DNA of 64,000 nucleotides from contig OZ244812.1 of assembly GCA_965220205.1 (NCBI GenBank), forward strand, positions 2,604,001-2,668,000, written 5' to 3'. The notes beneath the pieces were generated by a model. The model did not search any database, had not been told where the DNA came from, and saw nothing but the letters and a program-made list of their open reading frames with translations. This DNA is from G965220205 sp965220205 (GTDB lineage Bacteria > Chloroflexota > Dehalococcoidia > Lucifugimonadales > Australimonadaceae). Positions 43,185 through 51,417 of this stretch are shown here, piece after piece. The position numbers were made by a program, and so were the translations under genes. The stretch's first letter is position 1. Each line of letters starts with the position of its first letter.

Positions 43185-44870
43185 CTAATCCCCCAGCGCC
43201 CGCCTCACCTCAGCCTCGCTCAGCCCATACACGTCGCGGGCCTTCTGGGGCGTGATGTAGCCGTCCTGGAGGTCCCCCGCGACGCGGTCGCGGTCACGGT
43301 CGCGCGGGTCGAGCACGCCTCCGCCGCCTCCCGTTTCGATGCGGAACACCTCGGCCGGACCGAGGCCGACGTTGGACACGATGCCGGGGTGCGACTCCTC
43401 CCGGTCGGTCCCGGGACGCACGACGACGAACGCCCCTCTGCCCTTGCCTCCGCCGTCAATGCCGCTCGCCTCGCGCTTTGCCGCGCCGCCGGAGAGCCGG
43501 TGGTCCGACAGCACACGATACTCGCGGACGTACCCCGGACCGCCGCGGAACTTGCCGTCTCCGCCCGTGTCCGGCATCAGCTCGAACTTAGTCATCTCCA
43601 CGTCGAACTCGGACTCGATGATCTCGACGCTCGTGAACTTGCCGCCGCCTGAGCCGTGCCCCGTCCCGGTGTAGCCGTCCCCGCCGTCCCAGGCGCGGCT
43701 CCCCGCGTACATCAGCTCGTACTGGACGTACGGCCTCCCGCCGCTCCCCGACTGCCCGATCACGATCGAGCTCTGCGTCGACCCGTGCGCGATCGCGGGG
43801 TTCCCCGCCGCCTTGGCCATCGCGGTCATGAGCACGCTCTCTACGATGGACAGGGTCTTCGAGTAGAACCCGACCGGCCCGGGGAACGTGGGGTTCACGA
43901 GGCTTCCCTCCCGGAACCGGCACTCGACCGCCCGCGTCAGGCCGTGGTTCAGCGGCATGAACGGGTCTGTCATCGCCACGACTGCCCGGAATGCGAGCCC
44001 GTGAACGAAGGGCGGGCGCACGTTGATCGGCGCCTCCGCCTGGTCGCCCGTGCCGGTGAAGTCGAGGATGAGGCTGTCGCCCTCCTTGATTGCCGCAACG
44101 TGGAGACGGATCGGCTTGTCCGGGCTCGTCGGGTCGTCGACCCACGTCTCCGCCTCGTGTACGCCGTCCTGCCATTCGGAGATGTACTGCCGCGCCTGCC
44201 GCTCCGTCCGGTCGCCGAGGTCGTCGAACGTCTGAAGCACGACATCCGCTCCGTAGGCCGCGATGACGTCGTGCAGCCGCTGCGCCCCGATGGCGAAGCA
44301 GACGCCCGCCTTGGCGCTCAGGTCGCCGATCATCATGTCGGGCACGCGGCTGTTCGCCCGCACGAAGCTGCCCGTGTCGCGCACGAGCTCGCGGTCGCGC
44401 ATGTAGCGGACAGGCGTGATTTGCAAGCCCTCGCCGAAGAGGTCGCGGGCCGTGGCGTTCCGGCTGCCCGGCGACACGCCTCCGGTGTCTGGCGTGTGGC
44501 CCATGCTCGCGGCGAACGCGACCACGCGGCCGTCCACGAAGATCGGCGTCATCACGACCATGTCGTTGGCGTGAGGCGTGCCGCTGTAGTACGGGTGATT
44601 CGCCAGGAAGGCGTCCCCCTCGCGCATCTCGTCGTACGAGTAGAACTGCAGCAGCCCTGCGATGCAGTAGGGGTACGCCCCCATGTGCGACGGGTGGTTC
44701 GATTGGCCCACCACGCGCCCCTCGCGGTCCAACAGCCCACAGGAGAAATCGTGTGACTCGCGAACGATCGTCGAGAACCCTGTGCGGAAGACGGCCGCCT
44801 CCATCTCGCGGACGATGCCGTCGAGCCGCGCGCGAATGACCTCCTGCGTAATCAGGTCAACGGTTGTCAT
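43185..44870 (-). CDS. Hydantoinase B/oxoprolinase family protein
   Basis: A 561-residue HyuB-type subunit from the ATG at 44870 (GGGAGGACTC upstream), whose start overlaps the HyuA stop by 4 nt. Typical segments are REMEAAVFRTGFSTIVRESHDFS, GDAFLANHPYYSGTPHANDM and the Gly-rich GGDGKFRGGPGYVREY. HyuAB-type enzymes use ATP to hydrolyse cyclic amides or ureas such as N-methylhydantoin and 5-oxoproline, or carboxylate ketones. The last 42 codons are duplicated at 41484, across the ParA cassette. Confidence 0.92.
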   Translation of the reverse strand: MTTVDLITQEVIRARLDGIVREMEAAVFRTGFSTIVRESHDFSCGLLDREGRVVGQSNHPSHMGAYPYCIAGLLQFYSYDEMREGDAFLANHPYYSGTPHANDMVVMTPIFVDGRVVAFAASMGHTPDTGGVSPGSRNATARDLFGEGLQITPVRYMRDRELVRDTGSFVRANSRVPDMMIGDLSAKAGVCFAIGAQRLHDVIAAYGADVVLQTFDDLGDRTERQARQYISEWQDGVHEAETWVDDPTSPDKPIRLHVAAIKEGDSLILDFTGTGDQAEAPINVRPPFVHGLAFRAVVAMTDPFMPLNHGLTRAVECRFREGSLVNPTFPGPVGFYSKTLSIVESVLMTAMAKAAGNPAIAHGSTQSSIVIGQSGSGGRPYVQYELMYAGSRAWDGGDGYTGTGHGSGGGKFTSVEIIESEFDVEMTKFELMPDTGGDGKFRGGPGYVREYRVLSDHRLSGGAAKREASGIDGGGKGRGAFVVVRPGTDREESHPGIVSNVGLGPAEVFRIETGGGGGVLDPRDRDRDRVAGDLQDGYITPQKARDVYGLSEAEVRRALGD

Positions 44871-46936
44871 GAGTCCTCCCCCGGCGCTGCCGTCAACACG
44901 AGGTTCATGTAGTCGTCCACGGTGGCCGTCTGCCCAGGGTAGACCACCGTCGTCGAATCGAGTTGCTCGATGATTGCGGGGCCCTCGATGCGGTGGCCGG
45001 GGCCGAGCCGCGCGCGATCGTAGATCGGACACGGCGCCATCCCCTGCGCCGCGTCGAAGCAGACGGCTCGCTCGCCCGTCCGCGCCTCGTCGACGCTGCC
45101 GGAGGCGTGCGCACGGGGCTTCGTCGCCGGATGGGGCGCGGACGCCGTGGCCCGCACGCGGTAGTTCACGGCCTCCGCCTGCTCGTCGGCCGCCGCATGA
45201 CCGAACATCCGGTGGTGCTGGTCGTCGAACGCCGCCCTGACCGCATCCACGTCGGCTTGGGTCGATGGACTGCCGTTCTCCACGGGCGCCGTCAGCTCGT
45301 AGCCTTGCCCCAGATAACGGATGTCGATTGCGTACTCCAGCCGCAGGGCGTTGGCGGCGAAACCCTCGGAGCCGAACTCGTGCTCCGCTTCCGCCCGCAG
45401 CTCGGCGAAGAGCGACGCAAGCTCCTCGGCGCGGAGCTCGGACAGCAGGCGCAGCCGCGAGCGGACGTAGTCCCGGCGCGGCTCCGCTATCAGCAGGCCC
45501 AACGCCGACGTAACGCCTGGCGACGGGGGTACGATCACCTTCGCGATGCCCAGGTCCGCTGCGAGCCGTCCCGCGGGGACCGGTCCCGCGCCTCCGAACG
45601 CCACCAGCGCGAACTCCCGCAGGTCATACCCGAGCTCCGTCGAGATGGTCCGGACGCCCTCCTCCATCTTGGCGTTGATCACCTGCACGATGCCTTCCGA
45701 CGTCCTTAGCGGATCGAGGCCCAGTTTGCCGCCCAGCTCGGTCATGGCCCGGAGCGCCCCTTCGCGGTCGAGCCGGACCCGTCCGCCGAGCATGCCGTCC
45801 GGATTGAGCAGGCCGAGCACCAGGTTGGCGTCGGTGACTGTCGGGTCCTGGCCGCCCTTGCCATAGCACACGGGCCCCGGGTCGGCCCCGGCGCTCTCGG
45901 GCCCGACGCGAAGGCCGCCGCCCGAGTCCGCCCTCGCCGTTGTCCCGCCGCCGGCGCCGATCGTGTTGATCATCAGCATCGGCACGGCAAGCTCCCAATC
46001 GCCGATCCGGCCCTCCGTCGTCTCCAGGATGCGCCCCTGGCGCCCGAGCGAAATGTCCGTACTCGTCCCGCCCATGTCCAGCGATACGACATTCTCGTAG
46101 CCGGCGGCGGCAGCCACCTGCATGCCGGCCATGGCGCCGGCGCACGGCCCCGACAACACCGTCGTGACCGGCACGACCCCGCCGACTCGCGCCACGCCCC
46201 CGTTGCTCTGCATGACGTACAGCGCCTCGGTGGCGATGCCCTCGGCGCGAATGCGGTCCTCCAGCGACGCGAGGTAGCTTGTCATCACCGGCGCAAGGTA
46301 GGCGTTCGCCACAGTCGTGCTCAACCGTGGACGCTCGCGCACCTGCGGCAGGATGCTCGACGACAGCGACACGCTCGAGCCGGGAAGCTCGCTCTCAATA
46401 ATCGCTGCGATGGCGCGTTCGTGCGCCGGGTTCAGAAACGAGAACAGCAGCACCACCGCGAACGACTCGACGCCCCGGCGACCCAGATACCGCACGGCTT
46501 CGCGCACCGCGTCCGCGTCGAGCTCGCGGATCACTTGGCCGTCGGCGTTGACGCGCTCGGGCGCCTCGCGCCGCAGCCGGGGAGGGACGGGCGGCTTCTT
46601 CTCGACGTAGATGCCGCTTACGGTGGTCGTCTCTTCTTGGCGGGAGAGCTGCCAGACGTCGTTGATTGCGCCGAACCCCTCGGTAACGAAGAGGCCCACC
46701 TTTGCGCCGCGCCCGGTGAGCAGCAGGTTCGTGCCGACCGTGGTGCCGTGGGAGAGCGACGCGACCTCTTGCCCGGCAGCAGAGTCGCCGGCGAGCTCAC
46801 GGAGACAGTCAACGATGGCCTGCGCCGGGTCGGCGGGCGTCGACGACAGCTTCACGATACGAAGCTCTCCCGACTCATGGTCGAGCGCCACCATGTCGGT
46901 GAACGTCCCGCCGGTGTCTACAGCGATGCTCTTCAT
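44867..46936 (-). CDS. Hydantoinase A/oxoprolinase family protein
   Basis: A 689-residue ATP-binding subunit of the actin/Hsp70 fold, with the phosphate loops IAVDTGGTFTDMVALD near the N-terminus and VSLDMGGTSTDISLG near residue 285. It pairs with HyuB (ATGA overlap), so the two should be made in equal amounts and form one ATP-dependent amidohydrolase. The Mg-ATP residues look intact. It is followed upstream in the operon direction by the LigB-type gene 49 nt away on the same strand, suggesting cotranscription. The substrate is unknown; a cyclic imide or lactam would fit the window. Confidence 0.92.
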   Translation of the reverse strand: MKSIAVDTGGTFTDMVALDHESGELRIVKLSSTPADPAQAIVDCLRELAGDSAAGQEVASLSHGTTVGTNLLLTGRGAKVGLFVTEGFGAINDVWQLSRQEETTTVSGIYVEKKPPVPPRLRREAPERVNADGQVIRELDADAVREAVRYLGRRGVESFAVVLLFSFLNPAHERAIAAIIESELPGSSVSLSSSILPQVRERPRLSTTVANAYLAPVMTSYLASLEDRIRAEGIATEALYVMQSNGGVARVGGVVPVTTVLSGPCAGAMAGMQVAAAAGYENVVSLDMGGTSTDISLGRQGRILETTEGRIGDWELAVPMLMINTIGAGGGTTARADSGGGLRVGPESAGADPGPVCYGKGGQDPTVTDANLVLGLLNPDGMLGGRVRLDREGALRAMTELGGKLGLDPLRTSEGIVQVINAKMEEGVRTISTELGYDLREFALVAFGGAGPVPAGRLAADLGIAKVIVPPSPGVTSALGLLIAEPRRDYVRSRLRLLSELRAEELASLFAELRAEAEHEFGSEGFAANALRLEYAIDIRYLGQGYELTAPVENGSPSTQADVDAVRAAFDDQHHRMFGHAAADEQAEAVNYRVRATASAPHPATKPRAHASGSVDEARTGERAVCFDAAQGMAPCPIYDRARLGPGHRIEGPAIIEQLDSTTVVYPGQTATVDDYMNLVLTAAPGEDS

Positions 46937-46985
46937 GTGTCCGGGCGGGCGCCGCCGCCTCGCGGCGGGGAGGCAGGCCTCGCCT

Positions 46986-47972
46986 CTACTCCCAGTACGC
47001 GAACCCCATCGCGCAGCCGGTTCCCGCCAGCGAGCGGTAGCAGGGCTCGTACGTCAGCAGCTCCATCTTCTTATCGGGAACGACGCCGCCCAGCACGATC
47101 CAGTTGCGGATCTCCGACGTCCCCAGGTCCAGCCGGTCCACCGGCAACGAACGCAACGCCGCCTCGTCCTTCCCCTGTAGACCGGCCAGCGTCATCTGGT
47201 CGATCTCCTCGTCGATGATCACGTGGCTCAGGCCCCCCGACGCCATGACCGCCACCCGGGCGTTCGAGTCCCACGACTCGATCGCGTCGCGCAGCGCCTC
47301 GCCTACGTAGTAGCACCGTTTGGGCGTCGGCTGGTTGGGTTTGAAGAACGTGTTCACCGACACAGGCACGACCGGGATGTTCCCCTCGGGCGTGATGTAG
47401 CGGTAGAGGAACGTGAAGGCGTGCCCGACGCCGATGTCTGCATTGAGGGCGTTGGACGCCCCGACGTCGATGTCCGCGTCGATGAAGTGCGAGATAAGAT
47501 GTCGCGCCAGCGCTGGGTCGCCGGGGTAGTCGCGGTCTTCGACGACGTGCTCGGACGCCGTCTGCCAGGCGGCCCTGCCGCCGCCCGCCGGCGCGGCGAT
47601 CGGGCTCGGGCGCTCCGCGCGCCGCTGCCGCACCGTCGAGACCGAGTCCCCGTAGAAGACCGAGAACATCGGCATGTTCGAGTCCAAAAACTGCTCGTGC
47701 TGATCATCGCCGACCACTATCAGCACGTCCGGGGCCACGCTCGCGACCTTGTCCCGCAGCGTGGCCATCGCGTCGTGGCACGCGTCGTATCGCGCCCTCA
47801 TGCGCTCCGGCGTGACTTGGCCCTCGATGCCCGGGATGTCTCGCGCGAGCAACCCCTCGTAGTCCATCCTCCGGTCGTTCTTGTCCTTCTCGCCGAACAA
47901 CCCCCAGTTCTCCGCCGGAACGCTCAGTTGCGGACCGTGTGAGCTTGCGAGACCGAGAACGAACTCTGCCAT
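46986..47972 (-). CDS. LigB-type class III extradiol ring-cleavage dioxygenase
   Basis: A 328-residue protein from the ATG at 47972, after GGAGGAGG. It has the catalytic-subunit pattern of protocatechuate 4,5-dioxygenase beta and relatives: H12 in LGLASSHGPQL, DVLIVVGDDQHEQF with a second His, and HVIIDEEIDQ with the Glu ligand. Such enzymes open protocatechuate, gallate or similar catechols with Fe(II) and dioxygen. It is the first gene of a minus-strand operon with hyuA and hyuB. A protocatechuate-like product of the Pht trio would be a suitable substrate, which is inference. Confidence 0.87.
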   Translation of the reverse strand: MAEFVLGLASSHGPQLSVPAENWGLFGEKDKNDRRMDYEGLLARDIPGIEGQVTPERMRARYDACHDAMATLRDKVASVAPDVLIVVGDDQHEQFLDSNMPMFSVFYGDSVSTVRQRRAERPSPIAAPAGGGRAAWQTASEHVVEDRDYPGDPALARHLISHFIDADIDVGASNALNADIGVGHAFTFLYRYITPEGNIPVVPVSVNTFFKPNQPTPKRCYYVGEALRDAIESWDSNARVAVMASGGLSHVIIDEEIDQMTLAGLQGKDEAALRSLPVDRLDLGTSEIRNWIVLGGVVPDKKMELLTYEPCYRSLAGTGCAMGFAYWE

Positions 47973-48115
47973 GACCCGCCTCCTCCTATTCCCTTCCTTC
48001 GTCGGCGCGGCGCGCCGCCCATCCGACCGCCAGCCGGTTGGAACGCCGTGCACTCTACGCCGTAGAATCACCCGCATCAACCGCGGGGGTCGAATCGACC
48101 GCCCAGGAGGCAACG

Positions 48116-48889
48116 ATGGCTGAGATTGATGAGGTCAAGGAACAAGTAGCAATCGGGAACCGCATCCTAGCCGAGCTCGGGCTCGCCACCGGGATCACGG
48201 CCTCCCTCGGCCACGCCAGCATGCGGCTGCCGTCGGACCCCGAGCACTTCGTCGTAAAGGGCCGAGGCTACGACATCGACGCGCTCGCCAAGATGCGAGC
48301 CAGCGACATGGTCACGTGCAACCTCGACGCCTTCAAGGTCGACGGCCCTCCGGGTTCGTCCCAGCCCCGCGAGGTCAAGATGCACTCGTGCATCTACAAG
48401 GCCCGGCCCGACGTGCAGTCGGTCGTCCACATCCACCCGCGCTACGTCGTGCTCATGAGCGTGCTCGAGCAGCCCCTGATGCCCATATGCCAGGAGGGCA
48501 TCCAGATGGTCCGCGAGCCGCTCCCCGTCTACCCGCATGTCAAGACAGTCTGGAGCGATGACGAGGGGACCGAAGTCGCGAGGCTCATGGGCTCGGCGCC
48601 CGCCATCATCCTACAGGGCCATGGCGCGACGACCGCAGGCGAAAGGCTGTCCGACACCGTCCTCGGCATGGTGCGCCTCGAAGAGATCGCCCGGCTGAAC
48701 TACCTTGCCTACTGCGCAGCGGGACCCAACCACCCGCGCATCGCCGACGCCCTCATCGACGAGATGACGGACCGTCCGAACGTCTACACCCTCCCCCACT
48801 TCGCCGACGAGGTGCGGGAGAGCGGGCGCCCGCGAACAGACGGCGTTTGGGACTACTACGCTGAGGTCGTTAGCGCGCAGCTGGGGTAA
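48116..48889 (+). CDS. Class II aldolase/adducin family protein, copy 2
   Basis: A 257-residue protein from the ATG at 48116 with CAGGAGGC upstream. Zinc-site histidines lie in SVVHIHPRYVVLMS and IILQGHGATTAG, and the N-terminal SLGHASMRLP is the substrate-phosphate region, here without the usual NxSxR. Aldolase, epimerase or decarboxylase activity is possible. A TAGAAT element near 48062 is a plausible -10. It precedes the bicupin gene by 140 nt and may share its transcript. It is divergent from the LigB operon. Confidence 0.86.
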   Translation: MAEIDEVKEQVAIGNRILAELGLATGITASLGHASMRLPSDPEHFVVKGRGYDIDALAKMRASDMVTCNLDAFKVDGPPGSSQPREVKMHSCIYKARPDVQSVVHIHPRYVVLMSVLEQPLMPICQEGIQMVREPLPVYPHVKTVWSDDEGTEVARLMGSAPAIILQGHGATTAGERLSDTVLGMVRLEEIARLNYLAYCAAGPNHPRIADALIDEMTDRPNVYTLPHFADEVRESGRPRTDGVWDYYAEVVSAQLG

Positions 48890-49029
48890 CGCCGCGGGAC
48901 CGCAATCGCGGGAGGGCGCGCAACGTGCGCAAAGTTGACACACGCCTATGGGCGTGCGAGTCTTTGGGCCGTCCCGCGTTCCGGACGAGACGAATACCGG
49001 AAACATTCCGGAAAGAGGAAGAGAACGGC

Positions 49030-50175
49030 ATGACCACGAGCCAAGCAAGCGAAGGGACTCAGGACGCCACGAGCCAGTCCCTCTGGGGCCAGCGCAGCGC
49101 CTACGACCGCTGGCTAGATTCGCTCGACCTGCCCGTGCATAAAGGGTATTTCGTCGACGATCTACGCACTATCGACCTGGGCGACTGGGGTGAGCGGGAA
49201 TGCCGCGCCGCGTTCCTCCAGCTCGCGGGCCAGGAGGGCGTCACAGAGTCCCGCGTCACAGAGGTTCCCCCCGGCGCCACGCTGCCGCGGCTTCGGTTCG
49301 CACTCGACGAATCGGTCTACGTCGTCGAGGGACGCGGCCTCACGACCGTATGGCAAGGGGAGAGCGCCGCCCCGCGCACGTTCGAATGGCAGAAGCACAG
49401 CATTTTCATGCTGCCGCGCAACAGCACTCACCAGATCACCAACGCCAGCGGCACGGACCGGGCGTTGTTGCTTCACTACAACTACCTCCCGCTGGCCATG
49501 GGGCTCGCTCCCGAGCCCGAGTTCTACTTCAACAGCCCATTCCAGCCGCCGGCCCGGCTCGAACGGGGGCCCGACCTCTACGAACCCGCCCGCGCTTCAC
49601 AGGTATCCGGCATCCGCGGCACGAGAAACGTCTGGTTCGGCAACTTCTTCCCCGACATGCAGGCGTGGGACCAACTCGATCCGTTCAAGGGGCGCGGAGC
49701 CGGCGGTCACGCCGTATGGATCCAGTTCCCCGACTCGCCGCTGTGGAGCCACATGTCCGTGTTCCCCGCAAAGACCTACAAGAAGGCTCACCGCCACGGC
49801 CCTGGCGTCGTCATCGTCATCCCGGGAGGCGAGGGCTTCTCGATTATGTGGCCCGAGGGACGGGAGAAGGTCGTCATTCCCTGGCATGAGGCGAGCGTGT
49901 TCGTGCCCCCCGACCGCTGGTTCCACCAACACTTCAACGTCGGTGAAACGCCTGGCCGCTACCTAGCCATGCACTCCCCGCGCTTCCTCAACAGGGCCTC
50001 GGAACGTATCGAAGACCTCTCCCGCGACCAGATAGAGTACCCCGAGGAAGACCCATTGGTCAGGCAGACCTTCGAGGCCGAGCTCGCCAAGCGCGGGCTC
50101 ACGACGCTCATGCCGGAAGAGGCCTACCAAGACCCGACGTTCGAGTGGGACTACGACGAGGGCGGCGAGAGTTAG
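49030..50175 (+). CDS. Bicupin domain protein, copy 3
   Basis: A 381-residue protein from the ATG at 49030, closely related to the bicupin at 7842 (shared SAYDRWLDSL...H(K/R)G(Y/H)FV and NFFPDM). The first barrel lacks a His pair (GATLPRLRFALDESVYVVEG), while the second has KKAHRHGPGV and a late His in WFHQHFN. Thus one barrel is probably structural. It lies 18 nt upstream of two Rieske genes, the tightest cupin-Rieske linkage in the window, which supports consecutive steps in one pathway. Confidence 0.86.
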   Translation: MTTSQASEGTQDATSQSLWGQRSAYDRWLDSLDLPVHKGYFVDDLRTIDLGDWGERECRAAFLQLAGQEGVTESRVTEVPPGATLPRLRFALDESVYVVEGRGLTTVWQGESAAPRTFEWQKHSIFMLPRNSTHQITNASGTDRALLLHYNYLPLAMGLAPEPEFYFNSPFQPPARLERGPDLYEPARASQVSGIRGTRNVWFGNFFPDMQAWDQLDPFKGRGAGGHAVWIQFPDSPLWSHMSVFPAKTYKKAHRHGPGVVIVIPGGEGFSIMWPEGREKVVIPWHEASVFVPPDRWFHQHFNVGETPGRYLAMHSPRFLNRASERIEDLSRDQIEYPEEDPLVRQTFEAELAKRGLTTLMPEEAYQDPTFEWDYDEGGES

Positions 50176-50193
50176 CGGAGAGAGGGGCGACTC

Positions 50194-51375
50194 ATGCTAA
50201 CCGCTGAAGAAAACGAACTGCTGACTCGCGTCGGCCCCGGCACGCCCGCGGGCGAGATGCTGCGCCGCTACTGGCACCCAATCGCCATCGCCCAGGAGCT
50301 CGACGACGAACATCCCACGAAGTTCGTCCGCATCATGGGCGAGGACCTCGTCCTGTTCCGCGACAAGTCCGGCCGGACCGGCCTGATCGGCGACCACTGC
50401 GCGCACCGCAGCGCCTCGCTCGTCTACGGGCGCGTCGAGGAGCGGGGCATCGCGTGCGCGTACCACGGATGGCTGTACGACTGGGAAGGCAACATCCTAG
50501 AGACGCCGCCGGAGCGGAACGACGCAATCATGCGCAGCGTGAAGGCCAAGACGTATCCGGTGCAGATATACCTCGGCCTGATCTGGACGTACATGGGGCC
50601 GCTGCCCGCCCCGGTAATGACCCACTACGACTCGCTCTTCCGCGAGGACGTCCACCGCTACATCGTGGTGCACCCCGTCCTCGACTGCAACTGGTTCCAG
50701 GCGATGGAGAACTCCGTCGACCCGGCCCACCTTCAGATACTGCACCAGTGGTATCCCGGCAAGCCCGGCCGGGTCCCCGAAAGCACGACCCGCGGCTTCA
50801 CCGACGACGTCGAGACCTTCGAGTTCTACCATACCGGCTACGGCATCATGAAGAAGCGCACCTACAAGAACGGCAGAGTCGACGAGCACCCGCTCATCTT
50901 CCCGAACATCCTTCGCCAGGGCCCGAGCACGCAGTTCCGCGTGCCTATCGACGATACCCACACGATTCACATCCACGTCTTCTGCAAGACCGCTCAAGAC
51001 GGCGACGACATGTCCGACGCCTTCGACCCGCCTGTGACCTACATGGAGCCCTACAAGGACCCGGCCGACGGGCTCCACCCCTTCACGCACTTCAAGATGC
51101 ACCACGTGATCCCGCAGGACCATATGGCGTGGGAGACGCAGGGCCCGATCGCCAACCGCAGCATCGAGAACCTCAGCTTCTCCGACCGGGGAGTCGCGTT
51201 CCTGCGGAAGGTCACGCGCGAGGAGATCGCCAAGGTTCAGCGCGGCGAGGACCCGATTTCCGTCTCGCGCGATCCGGACCATCCGATCATCAACACCAAC
51301 CTCGAGGACGGCATGGAACAACAGAGAGGGTTCACTCCGTCGGCCCTCCGTAGCGCGCAGCCGTCGGGAACGTAG
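50194..51375 (+). CDS. Rieske aromatic oxygenase alpha subunit, copy 7
   Basis: A 393-residue protein. Rieske ligands are C69-x-H71 and C88-x2-H91, and the iron site is D176, H179, H184 in MENSVDPAHLQILH. It is almost identical to copy 8 through the first 145 residues and has diverged around residues 185-200 (QWYPGKPGRVPEST against QEFAGRGGRKPEST), next to the active site. It follows the bicupin by 18 nt. An AGAGAGGGGCG ribosome site precedes the ATG. Confidence 0.93.
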   Translation: MLTAEENELLTRVGPGTPAGEMLRRYWHPIAIAQELDDEHPTKFVRIMGEDLVLFRDKSGRTGLIGDHCAHRSASLVYGRVEERGIACAYHGWLYDWEGNILETPPERNDAIMRSVKAKTYPVQIYLGLIWTYMGPLPAPVMTHYDSLFREDVHRYIVVHPVLDCNWFQAMENSVDPAHLQILHQWYPGKPGRVPESTTRGFTDDVETFEFYHTGYGIMKKRTYKNGRVDEHPLIFPNILRQGPSTQFRVPIDDTHTIHIHVFCKTAQDGDDMSDAFDPPVTYMEPYKDPADGLHPFTHFKMHHVIPQDHMAWETQGPIANRSIENLSFSDRGVAFLRKVTREEIAKVQRGEDPISVSRDPDHPIINTNLEDGMEQQRGFTPSALRSAQPSGT

Positions 51376-51417
51376 CCGCACGACCCGGCAACCGTGCCTA
51401 GCCGGATGGGGGGGCGC

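Noticed and set aside
41484..43187. tRNA-targeted integrative element
   Set aside because: No tRNA sequence or integrase was found; the flanking repeats are hyuB coding sequence.
43656..44756. Long plus-strand open frame of 366 codons
   Set aside because: It lies antisense to the well-supported hyuB gene, is Arg/Val-rich and has no family character; a high-GC shadow.
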